A stretch of 64,000 nucleotides of DNA. It comes from Rhizobium tibeticum (GTDB taxonomy: Bacteria; Pseudomonadota; Alphaproteobacteria; Rhizobiales; Rhizobiaceae). The notes below the pieces were generated by a model. That model ran no database searches, was not told where the DNA came from, and saw only the letters and a list, made by a program, of their open reading frames with translations. Positions 27,094 through 36,521 of the stretch are shown piece by piece. The number at the start of each line of letters is the position of its first letter. Positions within the stretch are counted from its first letter, which is position 1. The DNA lies in assembly GCF_900110205.1 (NCBI RefSeq), contig NZ_FOCV01000002.1, positions 124,001 through 188,000 on the forward strand. Reading direction: 5' to 3'. The translations under genes were made by a program, and so were the position numbers.

Positions 27094-27111
27094 ATGTCAC
27101 TTTCCTGTCGC
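27094..27111 (+). promoter_or_regulatory. Candidate Pho box upstream of olsB
   Basis: Two direct 7-mers, ATGTCAC (27094-27100) and CTGTCGC (27105-27111), are separated by four bases and followed by ATAT, giving the 11-base spacing of PhoB half-sites (consensus CTGTCAT). It lies 49 bases before the olsB ATG. Ornithine lipid production in S. meliloti is known to rise under phosphate limitation through PhoB, which makes the position meaningful. The match is imperfect. Confidence 0.5.
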
Positions 27112-27159
27112 ATATAAGTGTTTTATGGCGTGTCAAAAGCCGGCAACGGGAGAATCGCC

Positions 27160-28032
27160 ATGTCAGTAGACGCTTTCAATAGTGCCGTCGCCGAGGTCCA
27201 TCGGCCGTCGAGCCCGCTTGCGCCGAAGGAAGGCGATATCCTCGGCCGTATCGGCAGTCTTGAGACCCGCCTTGCCCGCACGGCCAGCGAGATCGATGCC
27301 GCCCAGGCCGTCCGCTTCCGAGTCTTCGTCGAAGAGATGGGTGCACAGCTTTCGCCGGAAGCCATGCGCCGCAAGCGCGATTTCGATGCCTACGACGCGT
27401 TCTGCGATCATCTGCTCGTGCTCGATCGCTCGATCGAGGGCGACAGCGAGGACCAGATCGTTGGCACCTATCGCCTGCTGCGACAGGAAGTCGCGATGGC
27501 GAACGGCGGCTTTTACTCGGCTTCGGAATTCGCCATCGACGAGCTGCTTGCCCGCCACCCGGATAAGCGGTTCATGGAACTCGGCCGCTCCTGCGTGCTG
27601 CCCGACTACCGCACCAAGCGCACCGTCGAGCTCCTGTGGCAGGGGAACTGGGCCTATGCGCTGAAGCATGGCATGAGTGCCATGTTCGGCTGCGCCTCCT
27701 TCCCGGGCATCCACCCGGAAAGCCATGCTCTGGCGCTGTCCTTCCTACATCACAACGTTGCCGCCAAGGATGAGTGGGCCGTAACCGCGCTTCCGCACCT
27801 TGCCCGTGACATGGATCTGATGCCGGCAGAAGCGGTCAACCCGAAGCGGGCGCTGATGGCGCTACCGCCGCTGATCAAGGGTTATCTCCGCCTCGGCGCG
27901 ATGGTCGGTTCGACTGCCGTGGTCGACAAGGCCTTCAATACGACAGACGTTCTGATCGTCCTGCCGATCGCCAGCATTTCCGATCGCTACCTGAACTATT
28001 ACGGCGCCGATGCCGGGCGGTTCGCGAGCTGA
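27160..28032 (+). CDS. olsB: L-ornithine N-alpha-acyltransferase
   Basis: First enzyme of ornithine-lipid synthesis: it moves a 3-hydroxyacyl chain from acyl-carrier protein to the alpha-amino group of ornithine, forming lyso-ornithine lipid. The 290-residue protein has the GNAT-like OlsB fold with AAQAVRFRVFVEEMG and DFDAYDAFCDHLLVLDRS. Further on are KRFMELGRSCVLPDYRTKR and GCASFPGIHPESHA, which I recognise from rhizobial OlsB. The ATG at 27160 follows GGGAGAATCGCC. A candidate Pho box lies upstream. The second enzyme, OlsA, is encoded at 44166-44963. Convergent with the malic enzyme gene across a terminator. Confidence 0.92.
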   Translation: MSVDAFNSAVAEVHRPSSPLAPKEGDILGRIGSLETRLARTASEIDAAQAVRFRVFVEEMGAQLSPEAMRRKRDFDAYDAFCDHLLVLDRSIEGDSEDQIVGTYRLLRQEVAMANGGFYSASEFAIDELLARHPDKRFMELGRSCVLPDYRTKRTVELLWQGNWAYALKHGMSAMFGCASFPGIHPESHALALSFLHHNVAAKDEWAVTALPHLARDMDLMPAEAVNPKRALMALPPLIKGYLRLGAMVGSTAVVDKAFNTTDVLIVLPIASISDRYLNYYGADAGRFAS

Positions 28033-28052
28033 TTTTCCACCGACGGAAAGAT

Positions 28053-28077
28053 GGAGCGAGAGGCTGCCTCCCGCTCC
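28053..28077. terminator. Hairpin terminator between olsB and the malic enzyme gene
   Basis: GGAGCG (28053-28058) pairs with CGCTCC (28072-28077), and inside, after an A/C mismatch, GAGG (28060-28063) pairs with CCTC (28067-28070) around a three-base loop. It fills the 53-base gap between two convergent genes. No long T-run follows on either strand, so strength is uncertain. Confidence 0.6.
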
Positions 28078-28085
28078 GCCTCCGT

Positions 28086-30371
28086 TTACGATCCTGCCGT
28101 ATAAGCTGCGATCGCGGCCATATTGACGATGTCGGAATCCTTCGCGCCCATCGAGGTGATCTGAACCGCCTTGTCGAGGCCGACGAGGATCGGGCCGATC
28201 ACAGTCGAACCGCCGAGTTCCTGCAGCATCTTCGTGGAGATCGAGGCCGAGTGGAAGGCCGGCATCACGAGTACGTTGGCCGGGCCGGACAGGCGGCAGA
28301 ACGGATACTGCTCCATCACCTTGCGGTTCAGCGCCACATCGGCGGCCATTTCGCCGTCATACTCAAAATCGACGCGGCGCTTGTCGAGGATCTTCACGGC
28401 CTCGCGCACGCGCTCCGAGCGCTCGCCGGATGGATGGCCGAAGGTCGAATAGGCAAGCATGGCGACGCGCGGCTGATAACCCATGCGGCGCGCGAAGCCT
28501 GCCGCTTCCACGGCGATGTCGGCAAGTTCTGCCGCCGACGGCATGTCGTGGACGGCAGTATCCGCAACGAAGACGGTGCGGCCTCGGCAAAGTGCAACCG
28601 ACACACCGATCACCTGATGCCCCGGCTTCATGTTGATGCAGCGGCGCACATCTTCGAGCGCGGTCGAATAGTTACGGGTGATGCCGGTGACCATCCCGTC
28701 CGCATCGCCAAGCGCCACCATGCACGCGGCGAAGTGGTTGCGATCCTGGTGTATCAGGCGCTGGGCGTCGCGATGCAGGTAGCCCTTACGCTGCAGGCGC
28801 GCATAGAGATAGTCGATATAGACGTCGACGCGGGTGGAAATACGCGCATTGACGATTTCCAGTCCCGGCCGGTTGAGATCGATGCCGGCGCGTTCGGCGG
28901 TCGCGTGAATCAGGTCCTCACGGCCGAGCAGGATCGCTGTACCGAGCTGCTGGTTGGCATAGGACATTGCCGCACGCATGACCTGTTCTTCTTCGGCTTC
29001 GGCAAAGACCACCCGTTTCGGACGGCGGCGAACGCGCTCGTAAAGGCTTGCAAGCGTCGAGGCGATGGGATCGCGACGGGCAGAAAGTTCGCGGGCGTAG
29101 GTGGCCATGTCGGCGATCGGCCTGCGGGCGACGCCGCTGTCAATGGCGGCCTGTGCCACGGCAACCGGGATCGCAGAGATCAAGCGCGGATCGAACGGCA
29201 CCGGAATGATGTACTGGGCGCCGAAGCGCGGGCGGTTGCCCTGGTAGGCGGCAACGACATCATCCGGCACGTCTTCGCGGGCCAGGTTCGCGAGCGCCTG
29301 GACGGCGGCGATTTTCATGGCATCGTTGATCGTGGTGGCGCGAACATCCAGAGCGCCGCGGAAAATGTAGGGGAAGCCCAGGACGTTGTTGACCTGGTTC
29401 GGATAATCGGAGCGACCGGTCGCCATGATGGCGTCGTCGCGGATGCGGGCGACCTCTTCCGGGGTGATCTCCGGATCCGGATTGGCCATGGCGAAAATGA
29501 TCGGCCGGTCCGCCATCGAGCGGATCATCTTTTCGGAGAAGGCGCCCTTCTGCGAAAGGCCGAGCACGACATCCGCGCCTTTCATGGCCTCTTCGAGCGT
29601 GCGCGCTTTGGTCTTGACCGCATGCGCCGACTTCCACTGGTTCATGCCTTCGGTGCGGCCCTGGTAGATCACGCCTTTGGTGTCGCAAAGGACGATGTTC
29701 TCAGCCACGAAGCCCATGGCCTTGATGAGCTCGACGCAGGCGATCGCGGCCGCACCCGCGCCATTGCAGACGAGCTTCGTCGTCTTCAGGTCGCGACCGG
29801 TCAACTCCAGCGCGTTGATAAGACCGGCGGCAGCAATGATCGCCGTGCCGTGCTGGTCGTCATGAAAAACCGGGATGTCCATCAGCTCGCGCAGGCGCTG
29901 CTCGATGATGAAACAGTCTGGCGCCTTGATGTCTTCGAGATTGATGCCGCCAAAGGACGGACCGAGGAAGCGCACGCAGTTGATGAACTCGTCGACATTT
30001 TCGGTATCGACTTCAAGATCGATGGAATCGACGTCGGCGAAGCGCTTGAAGAGCACCGCCTTTCCCTCCATGACCGGCTTGGAGGCCACTGCACCGAGAT
30101 TGCCGAGACCGAGGATAGCCGTACCGTTGGAGATCACCGCGACCATGTTGCCGCGCGTGGTGTAGTCGTAGGCCGTGGCCGGATCGGCGGCGATCGCCTT
30201 CACCGGAACGGCAACGCCCGGCGAATAGGCAAGCGACAGATCGCGCTGGGTCGCCATCGGCTTCGTGGCGTTGATCTCCAGCTTTCCGGGCCGTCCCATG
30301 GCATGGAATTCAAGAGCCTCGTTGTCGGTCACTGATGTAACCGGCCGCTGCTTCTTCTCGGTATCGGGCAT
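28086..30371 (-). CDS. NADP-dependent malic enzyme with phosphotransacetylase-like domain
   Basis: A 761-residue MaeB-type enzyme converting malate to pyruvate and CO2. Residues about 1-430 form the malic enzyme domain (DLSLAYSPGVAVPVKAIAAD, HDDQHGTAIIAAAGLINAL, VCNGAGAAAIACVELIKA). Residues about 440-761 resemble phosphotransacetylase (RVVFAEAEEEQVMRAAM, PANVLVMPAFHSASISTKML), which in rhizobial enzymes is not known to be catalytic. S. meliloti has two such proteins, NAD-dependent Dme (essential for symbiotic fixation) and NADP-dependent Tme. The position between olsB and mutS matches my recollection of tme, but cofactor use cannot be proved by eye, so I leave the symbol blank. A GGAGG site precedes the ATG at 30371. 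Confidence 0.92.
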   Translation of the reverse strand: MPDTEKKQRPVTSVTDNEALEFHAMGRPGKLEINATKPMATQRDLSLAYSPGVAVPVKAIAADPATAYDYTTRGNMVAVISNGTAILGLGNLGAVASKPVMEGKAVLFKRFADVDSIDLEVDTENVDEFINCVRFLGPSFGGINLEDIKAPDCFIIEQRLRELMDIPVFHDDQHGTAIIAAAGLINALELTGRDLKTTKLVCNGAGAAAIACVELIKAMGFVAENIVLCDTKGVIYQGRTEGMNQWKSAHAVKTKARTLEEAMKGADVVLGLSQKGAFSEKMIRSMADRPIIFAMANPDPEITPEEVARIRDDAIMATGRSDYPNQVNNVLGFPYIFRGALDVRATTINDAMKIAAVQALANLAREDVPDDVVAAYQGNRPRFGAQYIIPVPFDPRLISAIPVAVAQAAIDSGVARRPIADMATYARELSARRDPIASTLASLYERVRRRPKRVVFAEAEEEQVMRAAMSYANQQLGTAILLGREDLIHATAERAGIDLNRPGLEIVNARISTRVDVYIDYLYARLQRKGYLHRDAQRLIHQDRNHFAACMVALGDADGMVTGITRNYSTALEDVRRCINMKPGHQVIGVSVALCRGRTVFVADTAVHDMPSAAELADIAVEAAGFARRMGYQPRVAMLAYSTFGHPSGERSERVREAVKILDKRRVDFEYDGEMAADVALNRKVMEQYPFCRLSGPANVLVMPAFHSASISTKMLQELGGSTVIGPILVGLDKAVQITSMGAKDSDIVNMAAIAAYTAGS

Positions 30372-30484
30372 TTTTCCTCCAACGTCTTGTGGGTGACGCC
30401 TTGCTCTTCCTCAATCGCGGTTGTCATCTATAGCGGCGGGCGGCTAGGGTTGGCACCTCTTTTTTGGAAAAAAACTGCATCTCC

Positions 30485-33217
30485 GTGAACGAACGAATAG
30501 ACACTGAAAGAGAAGCCTTTTCGGCTGCCGAGCTTGCTACGGAAGAAAGCCGTGCATCGGCGACGCCGATGATGGAGCAATTCATCGAGATCAAGGCGAA
30601 CACCCCTGACTCGCTGCTGTTCTATCGCATGGGCGATTTCTATGAGCTGTTCTTCGAGGATGCGCTGGAAGCATCCCGCGCGCTCGGCATCACGCTCACC
30701 AAGCGCGGCCAGCATATGGGGCAGGATATTGCCATGTGCGGCGTGCCGGTGCATGCAGCCGACGACTACCTGCAGAAGCTGATCGCCCTCGGCTTCCGCG
30801 TCGCCGTCTGCGAGCAAGTCGAAGACCCCGCCGAAGCCAAGAAACGCGGTTCGAAATCGGTGGTGAAGCGCGACGTCGTTCGCCTTGTCACGCCGGGCAC
30901 GATCACCGAGGAAAAACTGCTCTCGCCGTCGGAATCGAACTATCTGATGGCACTCACCCGGATTCGCGGCAGCGCCGAGCCGTTGCTGGCGCTTGCCTGG
31001 ATCGATATCTCGACGGGCATTTTCCGGCTCGCCGAGACCGAAGGCTCACGGCTGCTTGCCGATATCCTGCGCATCGATCCACGCGAACTCATCGTGCCGG
31101 ACACGATCTTTCACGATCCCGAGCTGAAGCCTGTCTTCGACGTGCTCGGCCGCACCGCCGTTCCGCAGCCGGCCGTGCTGTTCGACAGCGCCACAGCGGA
31201 AGGGCGGATTGCACGTTATTTTGGTGTCTCGACGCTCGACGGCTTCGGCACCTTCTCGCGCGCCGAGCTTGCCGCTGCCGCTGCAGCCGTCGCCTATGTC
31301 GAGAAGACGCAGATCGCCGAACGGCCGCCGCTTGGGCGGCCGGAGCGCGAGAGCGCCGCTTCCACGCTCTTCATCGATCCGGCGACCCGCGCCAACCTGG
31401 AACTTGCCCGCACGCTGTCAGGCGATCGCAATGGTTCTCTGTTGAAAGCAATCGACCGCACCGTGACCGGCGGCGGTGCGCGGCTGCTTGCCGAGCGGCT
31501 GATGTCGCCGCTGACCGACCCTGCGCGCATCAACGAGCGACTGGATTCGATCGGCTTCCTGATGGAGGAGCCGTCGCTCTGTGGCGACCTGCGCCACCAC
31601 CTCAAGCATGTGCCCGATATGCCGCGCGCGCTCTCGCGCCTCGCGCTCGACCGTGGCGGGCCGCGCGACCTCGCCGCCATCCGCCAGGGCCTGAGTGCGG
31701 CGGGCGATCTCGCCCGATTGCTGGCCGAAGCCCTGCTGCCGGAAGAGCTGAGACTTGCGCTTTCGAGCCTCCAGGTCCTCCCCTCCAGTCTCGCAGCGCT
31801 GCTTTCGGAAACGCTCGGCGACGCGTTGCCGCTGTTGAAGCGCGACGGCGGCTTCCTGCGCGATGGCGCCAATGCCGAGCTCGACGAGGTCAGGGCGCTG
31901 CGTGACCAGTCCCGCCGTGTCATCGCCGGCCTGCAGCTGCAATATGCCGAGGAAACCGGCATCAAGTCGCTGAAGATCAAGCACAACAACATCCTCGGCT
32001 ACTTCATCGAGGTCACCGCCGGCAATGCCGGACCGCTGACCGATACACCCGAAGCCAAGGGCCGGTTCATCCACCGCCAGACGATGGCGAATGCGATGCG
32101 GTTCACCACAACCGAGCTTGCCGACCTCGAAAGTCGGATTGCAAACGCTGCCGACAAGGCGCTCGCAATCGAGCTCGCCGCCTTCGACCACATGACATTC
32201 GCCGTCGTCGCCGAAGCGGAAGCAATCAAGGCGGGAGCCCGGGCGCTGGCAATCATCGACGTCGCCAGCGGCCTTGCCCTCCTTGCCGACGAGCAGGCCT
32301 ATAGCCGGCCGCTGGTTGATGCCTCGAAGATGTTTGCGATCGAGGGCGGACGCCACCCCGTCGTCGAGCAGGCGCTGCGACGCCAATCGTCGGGCCCGTT
32401 CGTTGCCAATAATTGCGATCTGTCGCCTGTCGCCGACGGCAAGGATGGCGCGATCTGGTTGCTGACCGGCCCGAACATGGGCGGTAAATCGACCTTCCTG
32501 CGCCAGAACGCGTTGATTTCGGTCCTCGCGCAGATGGGCTCCTTCGTGCCGGCGACCTCCGCCCATATCGGCATCGTCGACCGTCTATTCTCCCGCGTCG
32601 GCGCCTCCGACGACCTTGCCCGCGGCCGCTCGACCTTCATGGTCGAGATGGTCGAAACGGCGGCGATCCTCAATCAGGCGACCGACCGCTCGCTTGTGAT
32701 CCTCGACGAAATCGGCCGCGGCACGGCAACGTTCGATGGTCTTTCCATCGCCTGGGCAGCCGTCGAGCATCTGCATGAGGCCAATCGCTGCCGCGGCCTC
32801 TTCGCCACCCACTTCCATGAGCTGACCGTGCTGTCCGAAAAACTTGCCCGGCTATCGAACGCGACGATGCGGGTGAAGGAATGGGATGGCGACGTGATCT
32901 TCCTGCACGAGGTCGGTCCGGGTGCTGCCGATCGCTCCTACGGTATCCAGGTCGCCCGGCTTGCCGGCCTGCCGGCTTCCGTCGTGGCGCGCGCCCGCGA
33001 CGTGCTGACGCGCCTGGAGGACGCCGACCGCAAGAACCCGGCAAGCCAGTTGATCGACGACCTGCCGCTGTTTCAGGTGGCGGTGCGTCGCGAGGACGCT
33101 AGTCGCGGCCCGTCGAAGGTGGAAGAAGCGTTGAAGGGCATGAGCCTCGATGACATGACCCCGCGCGAGGCGATGGAGGCACTCTACGACCTCAAGAAGA
33201 AGCTGCAGCGGAGCTAG
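30485..33217 (+). CDS. mutS: DNA mismatch repair protein MutS
   Basis: Mismatch recognition ATPase of about 910 residues. Domain I has the mismatch-binding Phe-x-Glu region in [12 protein letters not shown]. The clamp and lever domains follow. The C-terminal ATPase carries Walker [13 protein letters not shown] (about residue 660), Walker [17 protein letters not shown] and the ATHFHEL switch. The start is uncertain: GTG at 30485 gives NERIDTER, a TTG at 30464 adds seven residues, and the ATGs at 30569/30572 would lose nothing of domain I. I prefer GTG because rhizobial MutS proteins I recall begin in a similar way shortly before [13 protein letters not shown]. Divergent from the malic enzyme gene. 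Confidence 0.96.
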   Translation: MNERIDTEREAFSAAELATEESRASATPMMEQFIEIKANTPDSLLFYRMGDFYELFFEDALEASRALGITLTKRGQHMGQDIAMCGVPVHAADDYLQKLIALGFRVAVCEQVEDPAEAKKRGSKSVVKRDVVRLVTPGTITEEKLLSPSESNYLMALTRIRGSAEPLLALAWIDISTGIFRLAETEGSRLLADILRIDPRELIVPDTIFHDPELKPVFDVLGRTAVPQPAVLFDSATAEGRIARYFGVSTLDGFGTFSRAELAAAAAAVAYVEKTQIAERPPLGRPERESAASTLFIDPATRANLELARTLSGDRNGSLLKAIDRTVTGGGARLLAERLMSPLTDPARINERLDSIGFLMEEPSLCGDLRHHLKHVPDMPRALSRLALDRGGPRDLAAIRQGLSAAGDLARLLAEALLPEELRLALSSLQVLPSSLAALLSETLGDALPLLKRDGGFLRDGANAELDEVRALRDQSRRVIAGLQLQYAEETGIKSLKIKHNNILGYFIEVTAGNAGPLTDTPEAKGRFIHRQTMANAMRFTTTELADLESRIANAADKALAIELAAFDHMTFAVVAEAEAIKAGARALAIIDVASGLALLADEQAYSRPLVDASKMFAIEGGRHPVVEQALRRQSSGPFVANNCDLSPVADGKDGAIWLLTGPNMGGKSTFLRQNALISVLAQMGSFVPATSAHIGIVDRLFSRVGASDDLARGRSTFMVEMVETAAILNQATDRSLVILDEIGRGTATFDGLSIAWAAVEHLHEANRCRGLFATHFHELTVLSEKLARLSNATMRVKEWDGDVIFLHEVGPGAADRSYGIQVARLAGLPASVVARARDVLTRLEDADRKNPASQLIDDLPLFQVAVRREDASRGPSKVEEALKGMSLDDMTPREAMEALYDLKKKLQRS

Positions 33218-33220
33218 CCG

Positions 33221-33496
33221 ATGTTCATGGACCGGCTATTCAACGAGACGCAGAGGCTTGCGGCGATTTTCAGCGCACTCGAAGCATTGCGGCTTGCGGA
33301 CGAGCGCGGCAATCCACGCGGCTGGGCCTCACCCTTTGGCCTGCTCCAGATCATCCGCTGTTGTGCCGGGATTCTGGAGCTTTCCTCCTGTGTCGCAAAG
33401 GCTGGCTACCGAGAATGTGACCGCGAGACGCTAGAGGAGATCGCCAGCGAGACGCGCAAGGTGCTCTATTCGGTGCAGGCGCAGGTGGCGGCCTGA
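33221..33496 (+). CDS. Small protein of unknown function between mutS and glnD
   Basis: A 91-residue ORF starting three bases after the mutS stop, so probably translated by coupling. The sequence (MFMDRLFNETQRLAAIFSAL, LEALRLADERGNPRGWASPF) is mixed helical with three Cys residues (one CC pair at GLLQIIRCCAGILEL) and no signal peptide or long membrane helix. I recognise no family. Codon use follows its neighbours, with GC-rich third positions, and the tight spacing to mutS makes it a credible gene. A role cannot be assigned. Confidence 0.6.
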   Translation: MFMDRLFNETQRLAAIFSALEALRLADERGNPRGWASPFGLLQIIRCCAGILELSSCVAKAGYRECDRETLEEIASETRKVLYSVQAQVAA

Positions 33497-33601
33497 TTGC
33501 CGCATGCAGGCGGTTTCGGACGCGGCAACACCTTTTCGCCAAAATTAAAGGTTCTGCAGTATGAAAGCCCGTGTCATCGGCGGGCAAAGAGGCTATAGCG
33601 C

Positions 33602-36511
33602 ATGCAGACGAAACGAGAGGCGCAGCAAGAAGCAGCTGTGCCGCGCGAACAGGAAGCCGCCCCGCGCATGGCGACGACGAACGACATCGATTTCTCCGAT
33701 ATCCTCGACACCGACTATCTGCTGACGATGTGCGACGCTGTGACGGAGGCCAACAAAACGCGGCCTGACGTCATGCGATCCGATCTGTTGGCCATTCTCA
33801 AGAAGGCAAGCGGGGAGGGTCGTCAGAAGGCACGCACCCTGCTCTTGGCCGACGGCAGCGGCATCAATTGCGCCCGCCGCATCTCCTGGCTACAGGACCA
33901 AATCATCACGGTTCTCTACGAATTCGTCTGCACCCATGTCTTCCCACAGCAGAAGGACAAGTTCGCCGTCACCGCTGTCGGCGGCTATGGCCGCGATACG
34001 CTGGCCCCGGGTTCCGACATCGACCTCCTGTTCCTGTTCCAGCCGAAACCGGCGGAGGAGACACACAAGGCGGTCGAATTCATGCTCTACGTCCTCTGGG
34101 ACATGGGCCTCAAGGTCGGCCACGCCACGCGTACCCTGGAAGAGTGCATCGCGCTGTCGAAGTCCGACATGACGATTCGCACGGCGATCCTCGAGATGCG
34201 CTATATCTGCGGCCTGCGCGCGCTGGAAACGCAACTGGAGTCGCGCTTCGACAAGGAAATCGTCACCGGCACCGGCCCGGAATTCATCGCCGCCAAACTT
34301 GCAGAGCGCGACGAACGGCATCGCAAGGCCGGCGACACGCGCTATCTCGTCGAGCCCAACGTCAAGGAGGGCAAGGGTGGCCTGCGCGACCTCCATACGC
34401 TCTTCTGGATCTCGAAATACTACTACCATGTCCGCGACACGGCCGAGCTTGTGCCGCTCGGCGTTCTCTCCAGGCACGAGTACCACGTCTTCCAGAAGGC
34501 GGACGACTTCCTTTGGGCGGTGCGCTGCCACATGCATTTCCTGACCGGAAAAGCAGAGGAACGGCTGTCCTTCGACATCCAGCGCGAGATTGCCGAGGCA
34601 CTCGGATATCACTCGCGGCCCGGCCTTTCGGCCGTCGAGCGCTTCATGAAACACTACTTCCTCGTCGCCAAGGATGTCGGCGATCTGACGCGTATTCTCT
34701 GCGCGGCACTCGAAGACCAGCAGGCGAAGTCGACGCCGGGGCTGACCGGCGTCATCAGCCGCTTTGCGCATCGCAGCCGCAAGATCGCCGGCAGCACCGA
34801 GTTCGTCGAGGATCGCGGCCGCATCGCACTTGCCAGCCCCGATGTCTTCAAGCGCGACCCGATCAGCATCATCCGCCTCTTCCACGTCGCCGACATCAAC
34901 GGCCTGGAATTCCATCCCGATGCGCTGAAGCGCGTCACCCGCTCGCTCAGCCTGATCGACAACAATCTGCGCGAAAACGACGAGGCAAACCGCCTCTTCA
35001 TGTCGATCCTGACCTCGAAACGCGATCCGGCGCTGATCCTTCGCCGGATGAACGAAGCCGGCGTGCTCGGCCGCTTCATCCCAGAATTCGGCAAGATCGT
35101 CGCAATGATGCAGTTCAACATGTACCATCACTATACGGTGGACGAGCATCTGATCCGCACCCTCGACGTGCTGTCAGAGATCGACAAGGGCAAGGCCGAC
35201 GACCTGCATCCGCTCGCCAACAAGCTGATGCCCGGCATCGAGGACCGCGAGGCGCTTTATGTCGCCGTGCTGCTGCACGACATAGCCAAGGGCCGCCAGG
35301 AAGACCACTCGATCGCCGGCGCCCGTGTCGCTCGCAAGCTCTGCGCCCGCTTCGGCCTGTCGCAGAAGCAGACGGAGATGGTCGTCTGGCTGATCCAGGA
35401 ACATCTGGCGATGTCGATGGTCGCCCAGACCCGCGACCTCACCGACCGCAAGACGATTATCGACTTTGCCGATGTCGTGCAGTCGCTCGAACGCCTGAAG
35501 ATGCTGCTGATCCTGACGATCTGCGACATCCGCGCCGTCGGACCGGGCGTGTGGAACGGCTGGAAGGGTCAGCTGCTGCGCACGCTCTACTATGAAACCG
35601 AACTGCTGCTTGCCGGTGGCTTCTCGGAGGTGTCTCGCAAGGAGCGCGCCAACTTCGCAGCCGAAGCACTCTTCAACGCGCTCTCCGACTGGAGCCAGAA
35701 GGACCGCAAGATCTACAGCAAGCTGCACTATCAGCCCTATCTGCTCTCCGTTCCCCTGGAGGACCAGGTGCGTCATGCCGGCTTCATCCGCCAGGCCGAC
35801 AAGGCCGGTCAGGCGCTGGCGACCATGGTGCGCACAGACAGCTTCCATGCGATCACCGAGATAACCGTGCTATCGCCTGACCATCCGCGGCTGCTCGCCG
35901 TCATCGCCGGCGCTTGCGCTGCGGCCGGCGCCAACATCGTCGATGCGCAGATCTTCACGACCTCGGACGGCCGCGCGCTCGACACAATCCATGTCAGCCG
36001 CGAATTCAAGGACGATGCCGACGAGCTGCGTCGCGCCGGCACCATCGGGCGGATGATCGAGGACGTGCTTTCCGGCCGCAAGCGCCTGCCAGAAGTGATC
36101 GCGACCCGCACCAAGAACCGCAAAAAGAGCAAGGCCTTCGTCATTCCCCCGTCGGTCAACATCTCCAACAGCCTGTCGAACAAATTCACCGTCATCGAGG
36201 TCGAATGCCTCGACCGGACAGGCCTGCTGTCGGAAATCACGGCGGTTCTCTCGGATCTTTCGCTCGATATTCAGTCGGCCCGCATCACCACCTTCGGCGA
36301 GAAGGTCATCGATACCTTCTACGTGACCGACCTCGTCGGCCAGAAGATTTCGGGCGACAGCAAGCGCTCGAACATCACCGCGCGCCTCAAGGCGGTGATG
36401 GCCGAGGAGCAGGACGAGCTGCGCGAGCGCATGCCCTCCGGCATCATCGCGCCGCCGACCACGGCTCGCGCCGCGACGCAAACAGAAAAGAAGGCGGATT
36501 CGCCCGCATGA
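33602..36511 (+). CDS. glnD: Bifunctional [PII] uridylyltransferase / uridylyl-removing enzyme
   Basis: Sensor of glutamine that adds UMP to PII proteins when nitrogen is limiting and removes it when nitrogen is ample. It has 969 residues in the GlnD order: nucleotidyltransferase ([20 protein letters not shown]), helical linker, HD phosphohydrolase ([15 protein letters not shown]) and two C-terminal ACT domains ([40 protein letters not shown]) that bind glutamine. The ATG at 33602 has AGAGG upstream; an ATG at 33668 is an alternative start that would drop 22 variable residues. It sits directly before murJ, as in other rhizobia. With rpoN and ptsN it gives the window three nitrogen-control genes. 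Confidence 0.96.
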   Translation: MQTKREAQQEAAVPREQEAAPRMATTNDIDFSDILDTDYLLTMCDAVTEANKTRPDVMRSDLLAILKKASGEGRQKARTLLLADGSGINCARRISWLQDQIITVLYEFVCTHVFPQQKDKFAVTAVGGYGRDTLAPGSDIDLLFLFQPKPAEETHKAVEFMLYVLWDMGLKVGHATRTLEECIALSKSDMTIRTAILEMRYICGLRALETQLESRFDKEIVTGTGPEFIAAKLAERDERHRKAGDTRYLVEPNVKEGKGGLRDLHTLFWISKYYYHVRDTAELVPLGVLSRHEYHVFQKADDFLWAVRCHMHFLTGKAEERLSFDIQREIAEALGYHSRPGLSAVERFMKHYFLVAKDVGDLTRILCAALEDQQAKSTPGLTGVISRFAHRSRKIAGSTEFVEDRGRIALASPDVFKRDPISIIRLFHVADINGLEFHPDALKRVTRSLSLIDNNLRENDEANRLFMSILTSKRDPALILRRMNEAGVLGRFIPEFGKIVAMMQFNMYHHYTVDEHLIRTLDVLSEIDKGKADDLHPLANKLMPGIEDREALYVAVLLHDIAKGRQEDHSIAGARVARKLCARFGLSQKQTEMVVWLIQEHLAMSMVAQTRDLTDRKTIIDFADVVQSLERLKMLLILTICDIRAVGPGVWNGWKGQLLRTLYYETELLLAGGFSEVSRKERANFAAEALFNALSDWSQKDRKIYSKLHYQPYLLSVPLEDQVRHAGFIRQADKAGQALATMVRTDSFHAITEITVLSPDHPRLLAVIAGACAAAGANIVDAQIFTTSDGRALDTIHVSREFKDDADELRRAGTIGRMIEDVLSGRKRLPEVIATRTKNRKKSKAFVIPPSVNISNSLSNKFTVIEVECLDRTGLLSEITAVLSDLSLDIQSARITTFGEKVIDTFYVTDLVGQKISGDSKRSNITARLKAVMAEEQDELRERMPSGIIAPPTTARAATQTEKKADSPA

Positions 36512-36521
36512 GCCCAAACGC

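Noticed and set aside
28251-30335. 694-codon plus-strand open frame
   Set aside because: Complement of the malic enzyme gene, with no ribosome-binding site and no recognisable domain.
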